Positions 55,881-64,000 of a stretch of DNA of 64,000 bases are shown here, piece after piece; within the stretch, counting starts at the first letter, position 1; each line of letters starts with the position of its first letter. The stretch is from NCBI RefSeq assembly GCF_027942865.1, contig NC_134507.1:37129711-37193710 (forward strand). The letters run 5' to 3'. Under the pieces are notes generated by a model. That model searched no databases. It was not told where the DNA came from and saw only the letters and a program-made list of their open reading frames with translations. The position numbers were made by a program, and so were the translations under genes. Source of the stretch: Odontesthes bonariensis (taxonomy: Eukaryota > Chordata > Actinopteri > Atheriniformes > Atherinopsidae).

Positions 55881-56349
55881 TGACTTAGCACATAAAACAG
55901 CTTATTATCAGGGTTCTACTAAATGCTTCTCACTGGTCCACTTAATAAAAGTGCATATAAATAGCCCACAGCTTTTAAAGTGTCATTTATGCCTATTTTA
56001 TGCTTTCGGAGTGTAATTTTACTCCGTTAACATAACAAGTCAATTGGTTAGGGTACAGTACGGTGGAGGTTCTCCTCCTGTCACACTACATAACATCAAA
56101 ATGAACATACAAACAGTGAAATAGTCAGAGTTAGCGTAAAAGCTGAGGGCAGGACGTCATTTCCTCAAAATATGAAGTGTAAAATAATACACAAAAGCAT
56201 TAAAAAACCTTGTAAAAACAGGGTCAATGACTTGGCGTGTAATGAGTACACCGCTTCATGAGATCTGGCTGTAACTGGTGAAAGTGCCTTCCTCATGAAC
56301 ACCAGGGTCTGAGTTTAAAACCCAACAATATCTGCAAGATACGATGAAG
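55881..56349. other. Spacer with a tRNA-like relic
   Basis: 56262-56333 (GATCTGGCTGTAACTGGTGA...) aligns loosely with tRNA-Thr but has lost the stems; I treat it as a relic of another unit. Confidence 0.4.
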
Positions 56350-56478
56350 TTTTGAACCAATTGGAGGCACTTCTACTCATGGCTTTAACTATTCTTGAGG
56401 TACAGAATCACAAAAACCACTTCCTGAGGTGGATCCAGTTCATGCTCTTTATTCTTTCATCAGTTTTTGGAACCATGT

Positions 56479-56552
56479 GGTGCTGTGGCTTAGTTGGTCA
56501 AAGTGCCTGTCTTGTAAACAGGAGATCCTGGGTTCAAATCCCAGCAGTGCCT
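56479..56552 (+). tRNA. tRNA-Thr (TGT), by anticodon change
   Basis: This 74-nt gene is identical to the AGT copy at 51219-51292 except for one base: anticodon position 34 is T, giving TGT (CTGTCTTGTAAACAG). All stems are intact. It would decode ACA and still be a threonine tRNA. Confidence 0.9.
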
Positions 56553-57161
56553 TAAGGTGTTACTATTTACATCAACATGGTGCCATAACTGTTTACAGCA
56601 GTGCTTCAGGAGTGCTGGGGCCTCATGTACAAAGGGTGCGTACGCACCTTTTCACGTCAACGATCAGATGTATCAAGAACGAAAAGACCGTGGAAATGTG
56701 CGGTGCCTCACGGCAGCTTCAGGGCTGGCGTACGCACGTTTCTGCAGCTGCTGATTCTTTGGCGACACCTAAGGTGATGTTGGGAAACTGTTATAATAAA
56801 TAAATGTGAAAACAATTTGTCCTCAGACAGTGATGTGCACATTTGAGATGGATGAACAATTAATACTGATCAACAATTAACACACCCATGTGTCTCCATT
56901 TACACGAGTGGATATGAAAGCAGCGCAAAGTGGTGCAATGCATACCATTAAAAACAATGGCTTCTTTAAAAGTATTAGAAGACTTTGCAAATGGTGCAAT
57001 TCAAAGAGAGCGTGTGTTCACTACAACAGAGAGGATTAGCTGGCATATAATGGTGACACATTAGCTGTTTTGAGGGAAATCCTCCTCGAACTTTGCGCAG
57101 AGCTGCGGCCGGCGTTGGAGCGCAACACAGCGAGGAGCCATGCGCTGCCTGTGCTCACAGG

Positions 57162-57300
57162 TGATGTGCACACTGGGGTTCCAACCGGAGCATTCCAGGG
57201 GTGATGTGCACACTGGGGTTCCAACCGGAGCATTCCAGGGGTGATGTGCACACTGGGGTTCCAACCGGAGCATTCCAGAGGTGATGTGCACACTGGGGTT
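57162..57300. repeat. 40-bp minisatellite in the Harbinger
   Basis: About 3.5 units of GTGATGTGCACACTGGGGTT plus CCAACCGGAGCATTCCAGGG repeat nearly perfectly just before the transposase helix-turn-helix. Confidence 0.93.
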
Positions 57301-57720
57301 CCTATAGCAACCGGGGCATTCCAGAGGGAGCTGGCCAACCGATTGGGACTGTGCCAGTCTACTCTGAGCCGAGCCATGCCAGCCGTGTGGGACAGAATTA
57401 TCCGCATCTCAGCCACGTATATCAAGTTCCCAACAGGCCAACATTAAAGCTCAATTTGAAGCGAGAGCCGGTTTTGTAATCGGAGCTATCGACTGCGCAC
57501 ACATTGCTATAAAAGCGCCATCACATGATGAATTTGTATGTTAACAGGAAACATTTTCATTCGATCGATGTACAGATCATATGTGATGCGTAAATGCAAT
57601 TAACCAAAAGTGTGGCGAGGTGGCCTGGTTCAACGCACGATTCATACATTCTGAGTAACAGCATCGTTGGGAACAGACTTACAGGGCGGCACTGTGCGTG
57701 ATGGCTGGCTTCTTGGTGAG
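57300..57720 (+). pseudogene. Harbinger transposase, N-terminal half
   Basis: Frames read FQRELANRLGLCQSTLSRAM (helix-turn-helix), ATYIKFPTGQ, then FVIGAIDCAHIAIKAPSHDE (first catalytic Asp), NRKHFHSIDVQIICDA and VARWPGSTHDSYILSNS. Frame changes separate them and the last catalytic block is missing. Confidence 0.85.
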
Positions 57721-58191
57721 TAACTTCATTCCTGTTTTGTCCTAATATTATTCCTTGTGACGCGCATTGAGTATGTGCGCCCCCAGTTTCTATCCCGTCT
57801 TCACAGCATCAGTCGGTGGTTAAAGTTAGTTTGTTGCTGTTTTTTGCTGGTTAAACTCCAGTTTAAGATCTTTCTAACAAGCCCCTGATCGTCTCTGTGG
57901 GCAAATGTTAATAACCCTGTGCGTAAAGTGTGAAAGGTCTTAATCAGCCTCACCTTTTCCCCGGCGCACTTCTGCACGTTACTGTATGAACACGTTGTTG
58001 TGAGTTACACAAAAACATCGGTATTTAGCTTGGGGGTAATCAGAGTCACCCACATGAGCTCCCACCACCCCATGAGAGAGCAGTGTCACCCATAGTTGCC
58101 CCGACTCTCTGTTCAAACAGTCGGTCACCCCCCTACCCGACTGTTTTGGCCACACTGCGGCGGTGGGCAGCCAGTCTGCTTCACATCCACC

Positions 58192-58410
58192 TTAATTTTG
58201 GACCACTTCTTCTTCACCTCTGCTTGTGAGGCTTCTCAGACCCCCCAGCATTGACAGCCTCGCACAGGCTCTCCCACCCACTCCTCTTAGTTTGATGCTT
58301 ATGCCGGAGGACACCGTGTCAAAGAACAAATTTTTTTGGGCCTCCACTTCAGAAAGTAGCACCGACATATCGCTTTCAGTGTAATTTTTCTTTTTTCCCG
58401 TCTTACTCAT
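58192..58410 (-). pseudogene. Harbinger Myb/SANT-like protein, N-terminus
   Basis: MSKTGKKKNYTESDMSVLLS then EVEAQKNLFFDTVSSGIS matches the start of the homologous protein at 19780; afterwards the frame degenerates. Confidence 0.75.
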
Positions 58411-58687
58411 GCTTTTTTTCTTTATTTTCTGATCGTGCAGAGAGGGGAATCGCAGGTGCAGGGCTCATTTAAATAGGATTTGCGTATTTAAGTAGGGGCG
58501 TGGACAGGGAGGAGTCGGCTGCTCCGATATGTGCGCTCAATTCCACGTTGATTGGGATGTACAAACGATATGTGCTTGGATACATGCGTGCGCACAGATT
58601 CGTACATCCGACGTTGGAGGGCATTTGGGTTTGAGCGTACGCCAAGTTTCAGTAGGAAATCCACGCAAGTCTTTGTACATGAGGCCC

Positions 58688-59050
58688 CTGGACTTCCAAA
58701 ACAGTCTGTACTTGGGGGCACTTCATCTAATGGCTTTAGTTATTCTTGAAGTACAGAAGATTGAACTGGGACTTAATCGAATGTTTTCACATTTGCAGAT
58801 TATTTGAATAATATCATGCCCTGTTTTATGCAGAGATCACATGAATTTCGGAAATAAATCACAAAAACCACTTCCTGAGGTGGATGCAGTTCCTGCTCTT
58901 TATTCCTTCATCAGTTTTATGAACCATGTGGTGCTGTGGCTTAGTTGGAAAAAGTGCCTGTCTAGTAAATAGAAGATCCTGGGTTCAAATCCCTGCAGTG
59001 CCTCAAGTCCATCATAGTGTGCTATGACTTAGTATAAGAAACTGGTTGTT
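58688..59050 (+). repeat. tRNA-Thr repeat unit 3 (right part) and unit 4
   Basis: After the Harbinger the unit resumes at CTGGACTTCCAAAACAGTCT and leads into another tRNA at 58930. Confidence 0.85.
58930..59003 (+). tRNA. tRNA-Thr (AGT), pseudogene-like
   Basis: The anticodon AGT is kept, but the D loop (TTGGAAAAAG), anticodon stem (CCTGT against ATAGA) and T stem (CCTGGG against CCCTG) carry mismatches. It is probably inactive. Confidence 0.75.
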
Positions 59051-59363
59051 AGCAGGGTTCTACTCAATGCTTTGCATTGTTGCTCTTCATCAAATGATGG
59101 ACCTTTCAATGAGCATCATGGTTATTGTGAGTCTGTTCTTTGGTCAGACTTGATGAAAACGTTTTTAGAAATCACAGTTAGTTTTGAGAGAGTCTCTGGA
59201 CCTTGTTTATGAAATAAAAAAGATGGAAGCAACACTGACATTGAGTGAGCTGAACTGAAAGTTGTAGGATGTTTCTATTCGATGATCGAACGTACCTTCC
59301 GAGGGTATCGTTTTGCTATCTGTGGCCTGCGGCGCTCGTGTGACGCCTAAAGTTGCAAACCCT

Positions 59364-59435
59364 GGCTCGTTGGTCTAGGGGTATGATTCTCGCTTTGGGT
59401 GCGAGAGGTCCTGGGTTCAAATCCCGGACGAGCCC
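59364..59435 (+). tRNA. tRNA-Pro (TGG)
   Basis: A 72-nt cloverleaf: acceptor GGCTCGT/ACGAGCC, D arm TTGGTCTAGGGGTATGATT, anticodon arm CTCGCTTTGGGTGCGAG with TGG, and T arm CTGGGTTCAAATCCCGG with one U-G pair. It is nearly identical to vertebrate tRNA-Pro(TGG). It is not part of the threonine repeat unit. Confidence 0.95.
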
Positions 59436-59493
59436 TTCCCTGGTTTATTGGCCTTGTATCCCCGCTTTGCTTTGAAATCTATGCATGACCTAA

Positions 59494-60210
59494 GGCCCCG
59501 TTTACACGATAGGAAAATGCAGATTTTTTCCTGCGGTTTTGCCTCTCATTTACACCAAAACCCCGTTTTTATCACAGAAAACGATTATTTCTAAAACCTC
59601 CGGCCAAAGTGGAGATTTCTGATAACGCCGGTTATGTGTTGCCGTCTTCAACTGGGAGAAACGGCGTTTTAGGTTCTTAAACGTCACATTATGCGCCAGA
59701 AAATGCTTAACGTCATGCGAGCGCCTTATGTTTACAGTTTGTTTGGCTACTGATCAGGATTATCATGGATGATGTTAAAGTTCTACTAATTGTGCAAACG
59801 ATTCTGGCCTTATTATATTTGCCACTCCTAACCTGCTCGCACATTTCAAAATAGAGGAGCACCACTCTTCCGTGGCCGCTCCTGCGCCCAGTATGCACTG
59901 ACTGTCTATATTTTCCTCTTATTGCCTCCAGTTTTGTTGTGATACTTGCTCGCGTTATCTCCTCCTTCACATGAGGAAAGTCCTTGATTCTGAGGATTTT
60001 GATTGGCTTGCATGGCTTTATTCCTTTCCCTACACTGCCACCAATAGGTTTGGCATAGTTATTATGGCGCTTGACGGCGTATTTATGCGGGTTGATGTAA
60101 ATGACAAGTTTTTTGAAAACGATGTTGTGTGCACGATGTTATTTTGGAAAACGGAGGGGGGGGGGGGGATATTCGTTTCTCTAAATACCCGGCTATGTGT
60201 AAATGTGGCC
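59494..60210. mobile_element. Harbinger-type short element, TAA target
   Basis: Ends GGCCCCGTTTACAC and inverted GGCCACATTTACAC are flanked by TAA (59491-59493, 60211-60213). One internal ORF remains. Confidence 0.75.
59713..59970 (-). pseudogene. Myb/MADF-like protein of the short Harbinger
   Basis: The frame reads ITTKLEAIRGKYRQSVHTGR then SGHGRVVLLYFEMCEQV, typical for the DNA-binding accessory protein of Harbinger-type elements. It lacks the start region. Confidence 0.5.
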
Positions 60211-60444
60211 TAAGACTACGTGTCAACTCGTGGACAACTATGTTAGTCCATTGTTGCCAGTTAACTGCAGCCTCGCACCTTTCAGCAGCAGCTGTTACCG
60301 CTGAGCAATCAGTTCCCTCTGCACTGAGGATCATATGAAAGCAGCTCCTGCAGGTTCAGGTTAGTGTCACAGGACTCTGAACTTTGTGTTAGTGCAGTTT
60401 GTCAGGAGCAGGTCCCAGGCAAGCTTTAATTATATTGCACCAGA

Positions 60445-61177
60445 ATGAGGTGAGTAACTTCTAGTCTATCCCAGTGCTTCTAAGTGGTGGCACTGAACCT
60501 CTGCTGCCTTAAATGTCTGAGGCAAGCAGAACCTCATTTGGTCGCAGCATTACACTATGAATATGCAGTTAAGCTCAACAGGACTGGGCATGTTAAGGGG
60601 AGGTGGTGGTTGGACCCCACTGGTCTCTAAATGTACTCAGAACTTCATATGAGATGTCCCTGTTTCTGCAGGGTTTTGTGGATTTCTTGTGTGCTGATTG
60701 GAAGCATCGCCTGCATTCCTGCACAAAGCGGTAAGCTGATCCCAATCAAAGCTCAGCAACTAAAAGCAGTTTAAATTGACTCAGGTGTATATGGAAGGCT
60801 GATCTTAATTCTCTGTTTCCTCACCCATGTATTCAGTTTATGGACAAGATCTATCTAAGCCAACGTATCAGAAACAAACTGGAACCAGTGGTTCTGGAGC
60901 ACAGCAGCATGGTGCTCAGGGAGGTCAGTCTGGAGCTCCTGGCAGCAATTACCAGTTTGAAGATGGGAGCTGGAGCCTTTCATCTGACACCAGCGGCGAG
61001 GACGAGCCAGTCTTCACTCCTGTGGCCGACGAGGATCAGGTCTACGCTTACAAATCTCGGTCCCGCTACAACAAGAAGCGTGTGCTGTTCACCCAGTTCC
61101 GCTACACCCCAACAGAATCTGAGCCAGACCACGGCAAAACATCTCAGCACAAGGTTCAAGTTCAGAGCGGCTTCTGA
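60445..61177 (+). CDS. Secreted cysteine-free Q/G/S-rich protein, gene A'
   Basis: Exons 60445-60449, 60672-60730 and 60837-61177 use the same splice sites as gene A and give 134 residues. The signal-peptide exons are identical to gene A. In the last coding exon I count about twelve substitutions, seven of them amino-acid changing (A to T, Q to H, S to F, T to A, K to E, S to T, T to K). No stop or frame change exists, the 3'UTR intron is kept and AATAAA is at 61301, so both copies look functional. The upstream region is duplicated too, so shared regulation is expected. Confidence 0.85.
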
Positions 61178-61300
61178 GGATCTTTCTGGTGAGGCTCATT
61201 TTACTCTGCATGTGTGCTCTCTGTAGCTGCTGGTAGGTGACTGACTTTCTTTGTCTTGCAGATCTGCATATTCTAGAGGCATCGCTGCTGCTACCGCTTG

Positions 61301-61306
61301 AATAAA
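61301..61306 (+). terminator. Polyadenylation signal of gene A'
   Basis: AATAAA is in the same position as in gene A. Confidence 0.85.
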
Positions 61307-61934
61307 TGGCTTTAACTTGAATACCTTGTTGCACCATCAAATGGCTCCTAGCTGTCTCTGGGTCATCCAGTTGTGGGTTGGAGGGGATAGTTGAGGGCCT
61401 GACAGGTTGAGATGACTTAATCCTATAAATAAGGTGTTGGCATTAACTTAAGGACAGTATCTGCTCAAAGGTGAGCTTGTGAAGGTCTTGACGGCTTCAG
61501 CTTGGAATGTATTCCCAACTAAAAATGGCTGAAAAGCCAACTGCAGCTCTCTGACAGCAGTGGGTAAAGGTATGGCCTTGAGCTCTATCAGAAGATTCCA
61601 CTGCTGCATATTGTGCTGGGGGGGGAAACCTTTCCACTCTGTAGCAGTCCTCACCCTACAGCTCTGGGTAAGGGCAGACCCATCAGATGCTGGGGCCATG
61701 TGAAACCTGGACAGTATTTTCTGCAAGTCCATGACCGAGGATGGCTTCATAACATCTTCTGTGGTTGCAAAGGTCTTCTTTGAATACTTGTAATGAAGCT
61801 TGTGCTACACAAATCAAAAGATGTGGCAGCTACTTTTAGTGAAGTGGCTTGTAAACAAAATTTATAGGCTCAATGTTGTCACTTACTCACTACCTGGAAG
61901 TAAGTTGGCTCAGGTGGTGGGGGCAAACATCTAG

Positions 61935-62371
61935 TGGAGGACCCTGTTCATGACATCTTAAACACAAAGCTGAGTATTTTTATTAAATGTATACATTACC
62001 ATTGAGGTTGGGTCATGGAAACTGAAAGGAGCCTCTCAGCCTCAATTGCAGAGGTGTGGCCAGAAGGTCATCATTGCCTATCAGGACAGTAGCATCGGAC
62101 CTGCTTGTAGGGAAAAATTCAAGAAGAAAAGGCCTTTTGTGTTGGGTTGTTCAGGAGGTTGACCTGAAGCAGGTACCAGGTGGCCAAAAGGGCTGCATCA
62201 TCAGTAGCTCCTCAAGATAAAATTCAGGGATGGGAAGAATTTCTCATCTGTTCCCATTTCTTTGGTTGCATCTATAAAATAACAGTTCAACATGCATGAA
62301 ATAGCATTTTTGCAGAAATTCCCTGAGATGCATCTGGACCTTCTGCTGTTCAATGAAGCCTCATCAGAAGG
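61935..62371. other. No recognised gene
   Basis: Unique-looking spacer between the duplicated block and the LINE. Confidence 0.5.
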
Positions 62372-64000
62372 CAAGGCAATTTTATTTATAGAGCACAATT
62401 CATACACATGGCAATTCAAAGTGCTTTACAGCTACATAAAATCACAAGAAGGCAATAAAACCATTAAAAAGGAATAAAAAAAATTTAAAAAAATTTAAAA
62501 CCCATTAAAATAATCATTAATTAAAAAGTGAAGAGTGCAGATAAAATACTTTCAGGTGTCATATGCACAGCTAAATAGAACTGTTTTCAGCCTGGATTTA
62601 AACATTGTCAGAGTTGAGGCCTGTCTCACATCTTCTGGAAGACTGTTCCAGATTTTAGGAGCATAAAACTGAAACGCAGCCTCACCTTGTTTAGTCCTGA
62701 CTCTGGGCACCAGCAGGAGACCCCTCCCTGAGGTTCTCAGAGCCCGAGTTGGTTCATATGGCTCTAACATGTCAGGGATGTACTTTGGCGCTTGACCATG
62801 AAGAGACTTGTACACAAGCAGAGCTGTTTTAAAGTCTATTCTCTGAGCGACAGGAAGCCAGTGCAGAGACCTGAGCACTGGACTAATATGGTCGTATTTC
62901 CTAGTTCTAGTCAGGACTCGAGCAGCAGCGTTCTGGATGTACTGCAGCTGTCTTACAGCCCGTTTAGAGAGCCCAGTGAGCAGGCCGTTACAGCAGTCTA
63001 ACCTGCTGGAGACAAACGCATGGATCAGTCTCTCTAAGTCTGGTTTAGATACTATTCCTTTGATTCTGGCAATGTTTTTTAGATGGTAAAAAGCTGCTGA
63101 TGTTACAGATTTAATGTGGCTGTTAAAGTTCAGGTCTGAGTCCAGTATTACCCCGAGATTTCTAACTTGATAGTTAGGTTTTAGAGAGAGAGTCTCAAGG
63201 TGACTGATAACACTTTCTCTTTGTTTCTGTGGGCCACAGACAATGATTTCAGTTTTGTCTGAGTTTAGCTGGAGGAAATTGTTTTGCATCCACACACTGA
63301 TCTGTTCGATGCAGCGACACAGTGTATCTACAGGCCCGTGTTCTCCTGCCGTCAGTGACACGTAGATCTGAGTGTCATCTGCATAATTGTGGTAGGACAC
63401 ATTATAGCTGCGTATTAGCTGGCCTAGTGGAAGCATGTACAGATTGAACAATACGGGTCCCAGGATTGACCCCTGGGGAACCCCACAGGTCATAGCCATT
63501 TGGTCTGAGACACAGTTACCAATTTCAACAAAATATTTCCTGTCCTCCAGATAGGACTTGAACCAGTTTAAAGCACGACCAGAGATTCCCACCCAGTCTT
63601 CTAACCTCTGTAATAAGATCGCATGGTCAACTGTGTCAAAGGCAGCACTCAGGTCCAGCAGAACTAAGACTGTGACTTTACTTGCATCTGTGTTCAGGCG
63701 GATGTCATTTGTCACCTTGATCAGAGCTGTCTCAGTGCTGTGGTGGGGCCTAAAGCCTGATTGGAAAGTATCAAAAGCATTGTTAGACAGGAGAAAGTCA
63801 CTAAGCTGTTGGTATACAACTTTTTCTAGGACTTTGCCTAAGAATGGCAGGTTTGATATGGGCCGGTAGTTGTTCAGTACTGTGGCATCAAGATTGCTCT
63901 TCTTTAGAAGAGGCTAAATGACAGCAGTTTTTAAGACCTTTGGAAATGTTCCAGTCTGGAGTGAGATGTTGACTAGATGAGCGAGTTGTGGTAACAAACT
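62372..64000 (-). mobile_element. L2-type LINE, 3' half, running off the right edge
   Basis: The minus-strand element ends at about 62372 (AAGGCAATTTTATTTATAGA) and continues beyond the window. It is the reference copy for the fragments at 105-5240 and 53636-53821. Confidence 0.88.
62552..64000 (-). pseudogene. L2-type LINE reverse transcriptase
   Basis: Reading from the edge: NISLQTGTFPKVLKTAVI, a stop codon (about 63915), PLLKKSNLDATVLNNYRPIS, FQSGFRPHHSTETALIKV, LLDLSAAFDTVDHAILL, GVPQGSILGPVLFNLYMLPL, HNYADDTQIYVSL (catalytic YADD), QNNFLQLNSDKTEIIVCG, VRNLGVILDSDLNFNSHIK, NAAARVLTRTRKYDHISPVL and the C-terminus LFSCAYDT. From 63715 on, 387 codons are open with all catalytic residues present. 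One stop in the N-terminal part, replacing a usually conserved Lys codon, disables it. Confidence 0.85.

Larger units (their letters stand above)
56618..58687. mobile_element. PIF/Harbinger transposon inside a tRNA-Thr unit
   Basis: Ends GGGCCTCATGTACAAAG are exact inverted copies, with CTG duplicated at 56615-56617 and 58688-58690. The empty site is seen in unit 1 near 51353. It encodes a broken transposase (plus) and the start of a Myb-like protein (minus). Confidence 0.95.
60240..61934 (+). repeat. Duplicated 1.7-kb block, copy 2
   Basis: Direct-orientation counterpart of 32223-33922, 28 kb away, covering the whole gene and flanks. Confidence 0.95.

Noticed and set aside
56262-56333. Fifth tRNA-Thr copy
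   Set aside because: It aligns loosely with tRNA-Thr, but all stems are broken and the anticodon loop reads CTCATGA; a relic at best.
1-64000. CRISPR arrays, bacterial operons, toxin genes, prophage
   Set aside because: The window is vertebrate DNA; the regular repeats seen are coding minisatellites, zinc fingers and microsatellites.

Overview
The window looks like euchromatic DNA of a ray-finned fish, probably a percomorph. It carries Rex1-like and L2-type LINEs, many hAT and PIF/Harbinger elements with intact target duplications, a vertebrate 7SL RNA, vertebrate tRNAs, a Kruppel-type zinc-finger gene and intron-rich genes with GT-AG splice sites. No bacterial features are present. All coding models below were built by eye from reading frames and splice sites.

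Layout. 0-5.2 kb: an L2-type LINE (minus strand) split by a Rex1-like insert and by an hAT transposon with a perfect 8-bp duplication. 6.5-12.7 kb: a C2H2 zinc-finger gene with a tandem array of about 16 fingers in one exon and two more fingers in a distant last exon; its intron holds degenerate antisense coding-like sequence. 14.5-14.8 kb: two spliced exons of a NUB1-like ubiquitin-like domain with no visible partners. 15.1-16.9 kb: a candidate solo LTR holding a MITE. 17-18.7 kb: the 5' part of an L1/Tx1-like LINE. 18.7-28.2 kb: one nearly full-length L2-type LINE on the minus strand, blown apart by a Harbinger, an hAT that itself contains another hAT, and a third hAT remnant. 30.2 kb: tRNA-Lys(TTT).

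32-61 kb holds the most interesting content: four genes for small secreted, cysteine-free, low-complexity proteins, called here A (32.4 kb, +), B (37.3 kb, +), C (46-47.5 kb, -) and A' (60.4 kb, +). All share one architecture. An Arg codon inside the signal peptide is split AG|G by a phase-2 intron, a small second exon finishes the signal peptide, one large repeat-rich exon (two exons in C) carries the mature protein, and a short 3'UTR intron precedes a final exon with AATAAA. A and A' are a recent 1.7-kb duplication. I do not recognise the family; an extracellular-coat or structural role is only a guess.

Among these genes lie a tRNA-Thr repeat array (51-59 kb) in which one copy changed anticodon AGT to TGT, a 7SL (SRP) RNA gene, an orphan first exon of a Fringe-like glycosyltransferase with a 26-bp inverted copy of its own sequence at its edge, a tRNA-Pro(TGG), several nested hAT/Harbinger/TTAA-type MITEs, a Tigger-like fold-back element, and a retroposon-like element with a Rex1-like tail that carries a 133-codon membrane-protein ORF. 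The right edge (62.4-64 kb) is another copy of the first LINE family, the best preserved of its kind here.
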